Source: SHZI01 sp964417725 | Lineage (GTDB): Bacteria; Pseudomonadota; Gammaproteobacteria; Steroidobacterales; GCA-2729495 | Assembly (NCBI GenBank): GCA_964417725.1 | Contig: CAYQIV010000006.1 | Span: forward strand, 61,440-125,439 | Direction of reading: 5' to 3' | DNA length: 64,000 nucleotides | In this document: positions 10,873-19,681 of the stretch, piece after piece | Position numbering within the stretch: the stretch's first letter is position 1 | Layout of the letters: every line of letters starts with the position of its first letter | Notes under the pieces: generated by a model | Database searches by the model: none | The model's input: the letters and a program-made list of their open reading frames with translations, nothing else | Told to the model about the DNA's origin: nothing | Made by a program: the position numbers and the translations under genes

Positions 10873-12746
10873 CGAGCGTGCGCCGCCCTGCGCCGGCGCT
10901 GCCAGAGCGCCACCAGGCCGCCGAGCACGATGAGCAGCGGCACCCCGCCGATGTTGATGAGCTTGAGGCGCATGCCAAGCCGTTCGATCGACTCGTCGAG
11001 CCCACGCTGCACCTGGCGCAGCTCCCGGCGCAGCTCGAGGCGGCGGGCCTGGAAGCGCGCGATTTCGGTCTGTTGCTCCGCCGTGAGGATCGCCCCGCCG
11101 CGGTCGGTGCGGTTGGCCTGCAGTTCGGCGAGCCGGTTATCGGTCTCCTGCAGTTCCTCTTGCAGGCGCTGCTCGGTGACGAGAAAGCGTGCCTCGGCGC
11201 GCCGCCGCAAGTCCTCGACGCGGTGGAAGGGCCGGCTGAAGGTTGCGCGGCTGCGGATGCTGATCAGGTCGCTGCTGCCGAGCAGGTTGTCGAGCGCATT
11301 GATGACGAAATCGCCGTTGTTGGCGAAGGCCGTGTCGACGCGCTGGCCGAAGAAGTCGCGCGACTGGACCCAGAGGCGGTCGGAGAGCATGTCGCTGTCG
11401 GCGACCAGCACGATGTTGACCGGTGCCCGGGCTTCGGCAAGGTGGCCGGCCGGTGCATCGTCCTGGCTGCCGGGCGGGGCGGGAAGCCCGCCGGGGAAGG
11501 CGCTCTGCGGCGTGCCACCGAGCCGGGCCGCGAGGACGAAGGGCTCGCCGGCTGGCGCGAAGCCTTCGCGCAGGCCCGCCGGGTCGGCGGCGAACAGCAG
11601 GCGCTCCGTGCCGATCAACGCGGCGCTGCCGCTCGAGCGGATGAGCGGCGCGAACTCGGGCCCGGCCGCCGTGGTGCGGGTGATGTGGCCCGGGAAGGCC
11701 ATGTTGACCATACCGAGGCCCGCGGTGATGACGTCATCCGGGTCCATGGCCTGGTCGTCGAGACCGATCACGCCGAGGTGGCGCAGCGGCAGGCCGTCGC
11801 CGCCGCTGACGGTCAGCGCGTAGCGGTCGTCGATGACCGCGTTGGCCGTGTCGATGCGCACGCCCCAGGCTTCCAGCAGCCGGTCGAGCTGCGAGGCCTT
11901 GCCGCCGAACTGTGCGGCCGGGTTCGCCGGATCGCCGGGGTCCATCTCGGCATGCGGGTCGATGAAGGCCAGCAGCCGGCCGCCGCCCAGGACGAACTGG
12001 TCGATGGCATAAAGCGCCGTGTCGGGCAGCCCGCGCGGGTGGACGAGGACCAGCACACGGATGTCGTCGTCGATGCGCTCGATCGCGGCATCGAGGCTGC
12101 GCACCTCGAAGAACTGGCGTATCTGGCGGGTGATCACCCACGGCTGGCTGGCCTGCGGGTTCAACGGGTCGAAGCCGGCGGTCATCGGCAGCGACGAAAG
12201 GAGGCCGATGACCGGCTTGCGCGGATTGGCCAGCGTGTAGACCAGCTTGGCCAGCTCATACTCGAGGAAGGCTTCCCTGGCGGGGTCGAGGAACGGGATG
12301 ATCTCGTCGTCGCCGACGCTGTTGCTGCCGGCGACGCCGAAGTAGATCGGTTCGATGCTGTTGCCGAGCCGGATCGGCTGCAGGCCGAACTCGGTGGCAC
12401 GGTCCTCGCCTTCGCTGAAGGGCAGCGGGTCGATCACCGTCAGGCGGAGCTTGCCGCCGGAGCGTGCGGCGAAGTCCTCGAGCATCTCGCGCACCCGTGC
12501 GGCGTAGGTCCGCAGGTAGGGCACGCTGGCGGTCGCCCGGTCGGAAAAGAACAGGTACAGGTTGAGGGGTTCGGCGATGCCGCCCACGATGCGTACCGTG
12601 CCTGCGGAGAGGGTGTAGAGGTCGTTCTCCGTCAGGTCGGCGCGGAAGCCGCGCAGCACGGTGTTGCTGAGCGAGACGCCGGCGATGAACACCAGCGCCA
12701 GGGCGCCGAGGCCGATGCGGCCGTAGGTGCGTTTTGCCGCTGCCAT
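10869..12746 (-). CDS. GldG-like ABC-associated auxiliary membrane protein
   Basis: The 625-residue product carries an N-terminal membrane anchor (about 10-28), a large soluble domain and a C-terminal membrane helix (about 598-615) followed by a basic tail. The N-terminal DLTENDLYTLSAGT motif, PLNLYLFFS and the following DPLPFSEGEDRA region are typical of the GldG family of ABC-type auxiliary components, which have a ThuA-like fold. A long coiled coil is predicted around residues 500-590, rich in E, Q, R and L. GldG was named for gliding motility in Bacteroidetes, but homologues are widespread in non-gliding Proteobacteria and their cargo is unknown. The gene begins four bases after the permease stop. 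Confidence 0.85.
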   Translation of the reverse strand: MAAAKRTYGRIGLGALALVFIAGVSLSNTVLRGFRADLTENDLYTLSAGTVRIVGGIAEPLNLYLFFSDRATASVPYLRTYAARVREMLEDFAARSGGKLRLTVIDPLPFSEGEDRATEFGLQPIRLGNSIEPIYFGVAGSNSVGDDEIIPFLDPAREAFLEYELAKLVYTLANPRKPVIGLLSSLPMTAGFDPLNPQASQPWVITRQIRQFFEVRSLDAAIERIDDDIRVLVLVHPRGLPDTALYAIDQFVLGGGRLLAFIDPHAEMDPGDPANPAAQFGGKASQLDRLLEAWGVRIDTANAVIDDRYALTVSGGDGLPLRHLGVIGLDDQAMDPDDVITAGLGMVNMAFPGHITRTTAAGPEFAPLIRSSGSAALIGTERLLFAADPAGLREGFAPAGEPFVLAARLGGTPQSAFPGGLPAPPGSQDDAPAGHLAEARAPVNIVLVADSDMLSDRLWVQSRDFFGQRVDTAFANNGDFVINALDNLLGSSDLISIRSRATFSRPFHRVEDLRRRAEARFLVTEQRLQEELQETDNRLAELQANRTDRGGAILTAEQQTEIARFQARRLELRRELRQVQRGLDESIERLGMRLKLINIGGVPLLIVLGGLVALWQRRRRAAHAR

Positions 12747-12750
12747 GGCT

Positions 12751-13485
12751 TCAGTCCGCCTTCTTCATGTCGATGACGATGGTCGTCGCATAGAGCCAGG
12801 TGGCGATGACCAGCACGAAGTAGACCACGTCGCGCAATTCCAGCACGCCTTTGCCCAGTGCGTTGAAATGTGTCAGGAAGGACAGCCCGGCAATCGCATC
12901 CTGCAGGGCGCGCGGTGTCCAGCCGGCGAAGAAGTCCAGAACCAGTGGAAAACCGGACAGCAGGAAAACGAAGCACACCGCCACCGTGAGGATGAAGGCC
13001 ACCACCTGGCTGCGATTGGCTGCCGAGATGCACGAACCGATGGCGAGGAACCCGCCGGCCATCAGCAGGCTGCCGAGGTAGCCGGCCACGATGACGCCGT
13101 TGTCGGGGTCGCCCAGCCAGTTGACCGTGAGCCAGATGGGGAAGGTCAGGGCAAGCGCCACGGCGATCACCAGCCAGGCGGCGAGAAACTTGCCGAGCAC
13201 CGCCTGCCACATCGTCACCGGCAGTGTCATCAGCAACTCGATGCTGCCGCTCTTGCGCTCCTCCGACCACAGGCGCATGGCAATGGCCGGCACCAGGAAC
13301 AGGTAGAGCCACGGATGGAAGCTGAAGAACGGCGACAGGTCGGCCTGCCCGCGCTCGTAGAAGCCGCCGAGATAGAAGGTGAAGACGCCGGTGAGAACGA
13401 GGAAGATGACGATGAACACCCAGGCGAGCGGTGTCGAAAAACAACCGCGCAGCTCGCGTCCGGCGATGATGCCGATGGCGCCCAT
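12751..13485 (-). CDS. ABC-2 type permease, GldF-like
   Basis: This 244-residue integral membrane protein has about six hydrophobic segments. The EERKSGSIELLMTLPV motif after the second helix is diagnostic of ABC-2 permeases of the GldF/NosY kind. The start ATG at 13485 overlaps the ATPase stop (ATGA), and the product forms the transmembrane pore of the ABC system with the ATPase encoded just upstream. The substrate cannot be deduced. A longer upstream extension in the same frame is only the antisense-like shadow of the ATPase gene and was rejected. Confidence 0.9.
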   Translation of the reverse strand: MGAIGIIAGRELRGCFSTPLAWVFIVIFLVLTGVFTFYLGGFYERGQADLSPFFSFHPWLYLFLVPAIAMRLWSEERKSGSIELLMTLPVTMWQAVLGKFLAAWLVIAVALALTFPIWLTVNWLGDPDNGVIVAGYLGSLLMAGGFLAIGSCISAANRSQVVAFILTVAVCFVFLLSGFPLVLDFFAGWTPRALQDAIAGLSFLTHFNALGKGVLELRDVVYFVLVIATWLYATTIVIDMKKAD

Positions 13486-14420
13486 CACGCGGCCTCCTGC
13501 CGGGTGATGTGGCGGAAGACCTCGTCGAGGCGTCCCGATTCGAGATGCAACTGGCCGAGCGGCCAGTATTGCTCGGCCGCGAGGTGGCTGATCGCGGCAA
13601 GAATCGGCGCGCCCTCGCAGGGGAAGGCCGTGAGGGCGTGCCCGGCCTCGTCGACCTCGATGTGGCCGACGCCATCGAGGGCGCGGATCGCGGCGGCCAC
13701 GCCGTGCAGGTTGCCGCTGGCTTCCAGCGTCAGTGTCACGGCGTTGTGGTGGCGCGAACGACGGACGAGCGCCGCCGGCTCCTCGTCGGCGACGATGCGC
13801 CCGCGGGCGATGATGATCGCGCGGCTGCACACGGCGTCGACCTCCTCGAGGATGTGGGTCGAGATGATGATGATCTTGCCCGGCGACATGGTGCGGATCA
13901 GCTCGCGGACCTCGTGTTTCTGGTTGGGGTCGAGGCCATCGGTCGGCTCGTCGAGGATCAGTACCGGCGGGTCGTGAAGGATCGCCTGGGCCAGGCCGAC
14001 ACGGCGCCTGAAGCCTTTCGACAGGGTCTCGATCGGCTGGTCGAGCACGCCCGCCAGCTGCAGGCGGCCGATGACATCATCGAGGCGCGCCTGGCGCCGC
14101 GTGCCCTCGAGGCCGCGGATGCCGGCGATGAAGCCGAGGAAGGTCCGCGGTGTCATCTCGGCATAGCACGGTGCGCCCTCGGGCAGGTAGCCGATCAGTC
14201 TTTTGGCCGCGAGCGGCTCCTCCTGCATGCAGTGGCCGTGGACCAGCGCACGTCCGGCGGTCGGCTGGACGAAGCCCGCGATCATGCGCATGGTCGTCGT
14301 CTTGCCGGCGCCGTTCGGGCCGAGGAAGCCCAGCACCTCGCCGGGCCTGACGGTGAAGGAGACGCCGTCGACGGCCGTCAACGCGCCATAGCGCCGGGTC
14401 AGTTGCTGTGCTTCGAGCAT
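13485..14420 (-). CDS. ABC transporter ATP-binding protein, GldA-like
   Basis: The 311-residue nucleotide-binding subunit has Walker A GPNGAGKTT, the signature LSKGFRRRVGLAQAI, Walker B VLILDEPTDGLDP and the H-loop STHILEEV. The C-terminal about 80 residues form a DUF4162-like extension common to this ABC class. ATG 14420 is preferred over the upstream GTG at 14444 because a GGAG stretch sits about ten bases before it. It is the first gene of the four-gene operon (ATPase, permease, GldG-like, DUF4340). Family knowledge: GldA-type ATPases energise GldF/GldG modules whose function outside gliding bacteria is undetermined. Confidence 0.92.
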   Translation of the reverse strand: MLEAQQLTRRYGALTAVDGVSFTVRPGEVLGFLGPNGAGKTTTMRMIAGFVQPTAGRALVHGHCMQEEPLAAKRLIGYLPEGAPCYAEMTPRTFLGFIAGIRGLEGTRRQARLDDVIGRLQLAGVLDQPIETLSKGFRRRVGLAQAILHDPPVLILDEPTDGLDPNQKHEVRELIRTMSPGKIIIISTHILEEVDAVCSRAIIIARGRIVADEEPAALVRRSRHHNAVTLTLEASGNLHGVAAAIRALDGVGHIEVDEAGHALTAFPCEGAPILAAISHLAAEQYWPLGQLHLESGRLDEVFRHITRQEAA

Positions 14421-14480
14421 CTCGCCGTGTCTCCGGATCGGCACATCCCGGCAAAAATCCTAACCAGAACTGCCGGCGCT

Positions 14481-17207
14481 TTACAGGGGGTTGCCGTCGG
14501 CGTCGAGGAGGCGGATCTCGCGGTAGCCGAGCTGTTGCAGGTCGTCGCCGATGACGGCCCGGTCACCGACGACGACGAAGATCAGCGCGTCGGGATCGAG
14601 GTGCGCGCGGGCGCTGGCATTGACTTGCTCGATGCCGAGGGCACGCAGGGCCCGGGGGTAGCGCGACCAGTAGTCATCGGCAAGGCCCTGCTGGACGATG
14701 CGGCGTATCGCCGCCGTGATCGATGTGGCCGATTCCCAGCGGCCGGGCAGCGACAGGGTGTTCGAGCCGACCACCAGGCCGACCTCTTCGGCGGTCGCCG
14801 GCCGGCTGCCGGCGAGGTCGCTGAACTCGCGGCGGATCTCGCGGATCGCATCGGCGGTGCGGTCCTTCTGCACGGGCGCATAAGCCAGCAGCGGGCGCTC
14901 GCCACGGGTCTCGCTGATCAGCGTCCTCGCCCCGTAGGACCAGTGGCGGGTCTCGCGCAGGTTCATGTTGAGGCGGGCCGTGAATTGCCCGCCGAGCACA
15001 TCGTTCATCGTCTCGATGGCGAGGTCGTCGCCGGCCGACGCCGGTGGCAGGAGCTGGCCGGCGAAGATCACCGACTGCTCGGCGCCGGGGCGGTCGATCA
15101 GGTAGAGGACGTCGCTGTCCGCGCCCTGCACGTCACGCGCCGGCGCCGAGGGCAGTTCGCCCGGCTGCCACCGGGCGAACAGGCGTTCGAGTTTCGGTTC
15201 GAGCATGTCGGCCGTCACCGGGCCGACGGCGATCAGCGTGGCGTGGTTGGGTTTGAACCAGGTGGCATGAAAGCGCACGAGGTCGTCGCGGCTCAGGGCG
15301 CGCAGGGCGTCCTCGGTGCCCGTGCCCGTCAGCGGCTGTGCGTAGGGGTGGCCGTCGCCGTAGAGCAGGCGCGGCATGACGCGCAGGGCCAGCGATGCGG
15401 GCTGGGTTTTCTCCTGGCTCAGTGCCGCCAGGTAGACCTGGCGCAGCCGCTCGAGGTCCTGGGCCGGAAAGACGGGGTTGAGGATCACGTCGGCATACAG
15501 TTCGAGCGCCGGGTCGAGCTTGTCCAACAGGGCCGACAGGTTGACCTGCGAATGATCGAGCGTGGCGCCGCTGGCGAGGGTGGCCCCGAGCAGGGCGAGT
15601 TCCTCGCTGATGGCCAGCGCGTCGCGCTGCCTGGTGCCCTCGTCGAGCATGGCCAGCGTCATGTTGGCGGTGCCCGGCCGGGCGTGCTGATCGGCGGCGT
15701 AGCCGCCGTCGAGCACCAGGCTGAAATCGACGACCGGCAGGCCGGGCCGCTCGACGACGATGAGCGTCAGGCCGTTGTCGAGGCGCCTGCGCTGGAAGGA
15801 AGGGAAGGTGACCTCGGGCCCGGCTGCAGGCAGCGGCACGATGCTGCGGTCGACGCCCCGGTCGCTGGCCGCAAGGCGCGGCGCCGGTTCGACCTCGAGG
15901 ACGAACGGCGCATCCGTGAGCCAGCGGCCCACGGTCTCGCGCAGTGCTGCGGGGGTGGCCTCCGCGCTGTTCGCCAGGGCGTGCTGCCAGGCATCCGGGC
16001 TGCCGCCGAGGACCGTGCTCTCGGCCAGCGTGCCGGCCTTGCCGACAAAGCCGCCGACTTTCTCGATGCCGCGCAGGAAGGCGGCGCGCTGCCGCGTGCG
16101 GACCCGTTCGATCTCGCGCGCCGTCGGCCCCTCGCGGCGGAAGCGGGCCAGTTCCTCGTCGATCGCCTGCTCGATGGTCGCCAGCGCCACGCCGGGGTTG
16201 GCCGAGACCTGCAGGTAGCTGATGCCGGCGATCTCGAACGCCAGGGTGCCCAGTTCGACGTCGGATGCCAGCCGGTCGCGATAGACCAGCCGCTGGTAGA
16301 GGCGCGAGTTCTTGTCGCCGGCGAGGATCGCGGCGGCGAGTTCCAGCAGGTGTGCGTCGCGGCTGCCCCACTGCGGCCCGGTCCACGACAGATAGAGGCG
16401 TGCCTGGGAGACGCGGTCCTGCATGCGCTGGCGGCGCAGCGTATCGTGGCGCGGGATCCACGTGTCGAGGCGGCGCAACGGCGGCCCGGGCGGGATGTCG
16501 CCGAAGTATTTTTCGACCCGTGCGATCGCCTCGTCGGTGTCGATGTCGCCGGCGATGGCGAGCACGGCGTTGTTCGGCCCGTACCATGTCCTGAACCATT
16601 CACGGACATCGTCGAGCGTCGCGGCATCGAGGTCGGCCATCGAGCCGATGGTTTCCCACGAATAGGGGTGGTGCGGCGGGAAGAGCTGTTTGAGGATGAT
16701 CTCGAAGACCTTGCCGTAGGGCTGGTTTTCGCCCTGGCGCTTCTCGTTCTTGACCACACCGCGCTGTTCGTCCAGCACCGCCTGGGTGATGTGACCGGCA
16801 AAGTGCCCCATGCGGTCGGACTCGGCGAACAGCACGGTGTCGAGCGCCGTGACCGGCACGGTCTGGAAGTAGTTGGTGCGGTCGAACCACGTCGTGCCGT
16901 TGAGGTCGGTGGCGCCGAGCTGCTGGAGGAAGTTGAGGTACTCGTCGGGCAGGTTTTCCGAGCCCTGGAACATCAGGTGCTCGAAAAGGTGGGCGAAACC
17001 GGTCCGCCCGGGCGTCTCGTCCTTCGAGCCGACGTGATACCAGATATTGACGGCCACGACCGGCGCCTTGTGGTCCTCGTGCACGACCAGCGTCAGGCCG
17101 TTGTCGAGGCGGTGCATCGTCCAGGGGATGTCGATGTCGGGTGACGCACCGGCGGGTGCGGCGAGAGGCAGACTGGCGGCGAGCACGGCGACGAGGGTCC
17201 TGCGCAT
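14481..17207 (-). CDS. Secreted two-domain M16 (insulinase/pitrilysin family) zinc peptidase
   Basis: The 908-residue product starts with a signal peptide (residues 1 to about 22). The first peptidase half carries the inverted zinc motif HLFEH (residues 73-77) followed by FQGSENLPDEY, and downstream acidic residues in VVKNEKRQGENQ. The second half has the matching fold, but HxxEH is replaced by TLAMLDEG, so only the N-terminal half can be catalytic, as is usual for this fused M16B architecture. Length is about twice the single-domain form. It probably degrades peptides in the periplasm, and the substrate is unknown. It is divergent from the proline iminopeptidase gene with 134 bases between the starts. 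Confidence 0.92.
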   Translation of the reverse strand: MRRTLVAVLAASLPLAAPAGASPDIDIPWTMHRLDNGLTLVVHEDHKAPVVAVNIWYHVGSKDETPGRTGFAHLFEHLMFQGSENLPDEYLNFLQQLGATDLNGTTWFDRTNYFQTVPVTALDTVLFAESDRMGHFAGHITQAVLDEQRGVVKNEKRQGENQPYGKVFEIILKQLFPPHHPYSWETIGSMADLDAATLDDVREWFRTWYGPNNAVLAIAGDIDTDEAIARVEKYFGDIPPGPPLRRLDTWIPRHDTLRRQRMQDRVSQARLYLSWTGPQWGSRDAHLLELAAAILAGDKNSRLYQRLVYRDRLASDVELGTLAFEIAGISYLQVSANPGVALATIEQAIDEELARFRREGPTAREIERVRTRQRAAFLRGIEKVGGFVGKAGTLAESTVLGGSPDAWQHALANSAEATPAALRETVGRWLTDAPFVLEVEPAPRLAASDRGVDRSIVPLPAAGPEVTFPSFQRRRLDNGLTLIVVERPGLPVVDFSLVLDGGYAADQHARPGTANMTLAMLDEGTRQRDALAISEELALLGATLASGATLDHSQVNLSALLDKLDPALELYADVILNPVFPAQDLERLRQVYLAALSQEKTQPASLALRVMPRLLYGDGHPYAQPLTGTGTEDALRALSRDDLVRFHATWFKPNHATLIAVGPVTADMLEPKLERLFARWQPGELPSAPARDVQGADSDVLYLIDRPGAEQSVIFAGQLLPPASAGDDLAIETMNDVLGGQFTARLNMNLRETRHWSYGARTLISETRGERPLLAYAPVQKDRTADAIREIRREFSDLAGSRPATAEEVGLVVGSNTLSLPGRWESATSITAAIRRIVQQGLADDYWSRYPRALRALGIEQVNASARAHLDPDALIFVVVGDRAVIGDDLQQLGYREIRLLDADGNPL

Positions 17208-17341
17208 CGGGTCGGTGTCCTGTGGCGGCGGGTGCGACGAGACGGATTCTATACGGATCCGGGCACGGACCCGCCGAAGTGGTGCCGATTGCGTAAGATG
17301 TACGTCCCGGACGTGACACGTACCGACAGGTTCCCCGCCCG

Positions 17342-18310
17342 ATGTCCCCTGCCACGCCTGCACGCCGCACGCTGTATCCGCCGGTCGAACCCTCCGAGAC
17401 CGGCCATCTGCAGGTTTCCGCATTGCACCGGGTCTATTGGGAGCAGTGTGGCAACCCGCGCGGCAAGCCGGTGGTGTTCCTGCACGGGGGGCCGGGCGGC
17501 GGCGGAGACGAGACGCCGCGGCGCTTCTTCGACCCGGCGCGCTACCGCATCGTGATCTTCGACCAGCGCGGCTGTGGCCGCAGCACCCCTCATGCCGAGT
17601 TGCGCGAGAACACCACCTGGGACCTGATCGCCGACATCGAGGCGCTGCGCGAGCGGCTCGGCATCGCACGGTGGATGGTCTTCGGCGGCTCGTGGGGCAG
17701 CACGCTGGCGCTGCTTTATGCCGAGACGCACCCCGGGCGCGTCACCGAACTCGTGCTGCGCGGGATCTTCCTGCTGCGCCGGGCCGAGATCGCCTGGTTC
17801 TACCAGGAGGGGGCCAACGCGCTGTTTCCCGACGCCTGGGCGGCCTACCGCGACTTCATCCCCGCCGACGAGCGCGATGACCTGCTCCACGCCTACCATC
17901 GCCGCCTCACCGGCAACGACCCGGCCCTTGCCCTCGAGGCCGCGCGGCGCTGGTCGGTGTGGGAGGGCAGCACCAGCCATCTCGAAGCGTCGCCCGATGT
18001 GGTCGAGCGTTTTGCCGCCGACCGCTTCGCGCTCGCCTTCGCGCGCATCGAGGCGCACTATTTCGTCCACGATGCCTTCATGGAAACACCCGACCAGATC
18101 CTCCGCGACATCGACCGGCTGAAGGATATTCCGGCGGTCATCGTCCAGGGGCGCTACGACGTCGTCTGCCCGATGCGCAGCGCCTGGGACCTGCACCGGG
18201 CCTGGCCGGCGTCCACGCTGCGCATCGTGCCCGATGCCGGGCACTCGGCCTTCGAGCCCGGCACCGTCCATGAACTCGTTTCCGCCACCGACCAATGGGC
18301 CGACCGATGA
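17342..18310 (+). CDS. pip: Proline iminopeptidase (S33)
   Basis: The enzyme releases N-terminal proline from peptides. The 322-residue alpha/beta hydrolase shows the oxyanion motif HGGPGGGG, FDQRGCGRS, nucleophile Ser117 in GGSWGS, the acid in QGRYDVVCP and the histidine in DAGHSAFE. Length and motifs match the Pip family closely. Its stop overlaps the start of the next gene (ATGA), so translation of the two is probably coupled. The region upstream is shared with the divergent M16 peptidase gene. Confidence 0.95.
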   Translation: MSPATPARRTLYPPVEPSETGHLQVSALHRVYWEQCGNPRGKPVVFLHGGPGGGGDETPRRFFDPARYRIVIFDQRGCGRSTPHAELRENTTWDLIADIEALRERLGIARWMVFGGSWGSTLALLYAETHPGRVTELVLRGIFLLRRAEIAWFYQEGANALFPDAWAAYRDFIPADERDDLLHAYHRRLTGNDPALALEAARRWSVWEGSTSHLEASPDVVERFAADRFALAFARIEAHYFVHDAFMETPDQILRDIDRLKDIPAVIVQGRYDVVCPMRSAWDLHRAWPASTLRIVPDAGHSAFEPGTVHELVSATDQWADR

Positions 18311-19662
18311 ACGCCAACGACAACTCGCTGCTGATCATCAACGCGCAGCTGTGCAACGAGGGCCGCACCACGCCGGGCGACCTGCTGGTGCGGCGCGGGC
18401 GCATCGAGCGCATCGGCCGGCAGATCCCCAGCGGCCGTGCCGAACGCATCGTCGATGCCCGCGGCCGCTACCTGCTGCCCGGTTTCATCGACGACCAGGT
18501 GCACTTTCGCGAACCCGGCATGCCGGCCAAAGGCGATATCGCCTCGGAGTCGGCCGCCGCGGTGGCGGGCGGCATCACCAGCTTCATGGACATGCCCAAC
18601 ACCATCCCCAATGCCACGACGCGCGCCGTGCTCGCCGACAAGTACCGCCGCGCCGCCGGCCGCTCGCGGGCCAACTACGCGTTCTGGATGGGCGGGGCCA
18701 ACGACAACATCGACGAGATCCGCGCCCTGACGCCCGACGAGTGCTGCGGCCTCAAGGTCTTCATGGGTGCGTCCACCGGCAACATGCTGGTCGACGACGA
18801 GGCGACGCTGGAGGCGATCTTCCGCGACAGCCCGGTGCTCATCGCCACGCATTGTGAGGATTCGCCACTGATCCGCACCGCCGAGGCGCACTACCGCGAC
18901 CTCTACGGCGAGGACGTGCCCTTTTCGGTGCACCCGCTGATCCGTTCGGCGGAAGCCTGTTACAAGTCGACAGCACTGGCTGTCGAACTCGCCCGCCGCC
19001 ACGATGCCCGCCTGCATGTCCTGCACCTCAGCACCGGCCGCGAACTGGCGCTCTTCGCCCCGGGACCGCTCGACGGCAAGCGCATCACGGCCGAGGTGTG
19101 TGTCCACATGCTGCATTTCGACAGCACGGCGTACGGCGAGAAGGGCGCCTTCATCAAGTGCAACCCGGCGATCAAATCGGCGGCCGACCGCGCCGCGCTG
19201 ATCGACGGGCTCATCGACGGCCGGCTGGCCGTCATCGCCACCGACCACGCACCGCACACGCTGGAAGAAAAATCGCAGGGCTACTTCAAGGTGCCGGCCG
19301 GCCTGCCGCTGGTCCAGCATGCCCTGCTGGCGTTGCTCGAACACGTCCACGACGGCACGTTGCCGCTCGAGCTGATCGTCGAGAAGACCAGCCACCGCGT
19401 CGCCGACCTGTTCGGCATCCGCGAGCGGGGCTATCTGCGCGAGGGGTACTGGGCGGACCTCGTGCTGGTCGATCACCGCCACCCGACCCTGGTGCGCCGC
19501 GAGGACGTGCTGTCGCGCTGCGGCTGGTCGCCTTTCGAGGGCACGCGCCTGCGTTCGTCGATCGACATGACGCTGGTCAACGGCACCGTCGTGTGGGAGG
19601 ACGGTCACCTCACCGGCGCAGCCCCCGGCCAGCGCCTGCATTGCCAGGCCACGCGCGGCTGA
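18307..19662 (+). CDS. pyrC: Dihydroorotase-like amidohydrolase (class I) with Gln in place of the first metal His
   Basis: The 451-residue product is an amidohydrolase of the dihydroorotase group, which interconverts carbamoyl aspartate and dihydroorotate in pyrimidine synthesis. Conserved elements seen: REPGMPAKGDIASES, MDMPNT, the carboxylated-lysine region GLKVFMGASTGNM (Lys150), THCED (His182), LHVLHLS (His240) and ATDHAPHT (Asp313). The usual HxH pair reads DQVHFREPG here, so the first histidine is Gln64. From memory, a subset of annotated dihydroorotases (a type also seen in Bacteroidetes) carries the same DQVHF sequence, so this is a subgroup trait rather than decay. No other pyrimidine gene is nearby. 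Start ATG 18307 overlaps the pip stop. Dihydroorotase is the best call, and a related cyclic amidase is possible. Confidence 0.82.
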   Translation: MNANDNSLLIINAQLCNEGRTTPGDLLVRRGRIERIGRQIPSGRAERIVDARGRYLLPGFIDDQVHFREPGMPAKGDIASESAAAVAGGITSFMDMPNTIPNATTRAVLADKYRRAAGRSRANYAFWMGGANDNIDEIRALTPDECCGLKVFMGASTGNMLVDDEATLEAIFRDSPVLIATHCEDSPLIRTAEAHYRDLYGEDVPFSVHPLIRSAEACYKSTALAVELARRHDARLHVLHLSTGRELALFAPGPLDGKRITAEVCVHMLHFDSTAYGEKGAFIKCNPAIKSAADRAALIDGLIDGRLAVIATDHAPHTLEEKSQGYFKVPAGLPLVQHALLALLEHVHDGTLPLELIVEKTSHRVADLFGIRERGYLREGYWADLVLVDHRHPTLVRREDVLSRCGWSPFEGTRLRSSIDMTLVNGTVVWEDGHLTGAAPGQRLHCQATRG

Positions 19663-19681
19663 GGGCCGTCGCGGCGAGGGG

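Noticed and set aside
9793..12776. Overlapping long plus-strand frames opposite the DUF4340 and GldG-like genes.
   Set aside because: Antisense shadows. The minus-strand operon has ATGA and 4-base junctions and family motifs.
13509..17144. A 1211-codon open frame on the plus strand opposite the ABC ATPase and M16 peptidase genes.
   Set aside because: It is antisense to two well-supported genes and has the biased composition (many R, G, A, D, V, H) that GC-rich DNA gives in shadow frames, with no domain motif.
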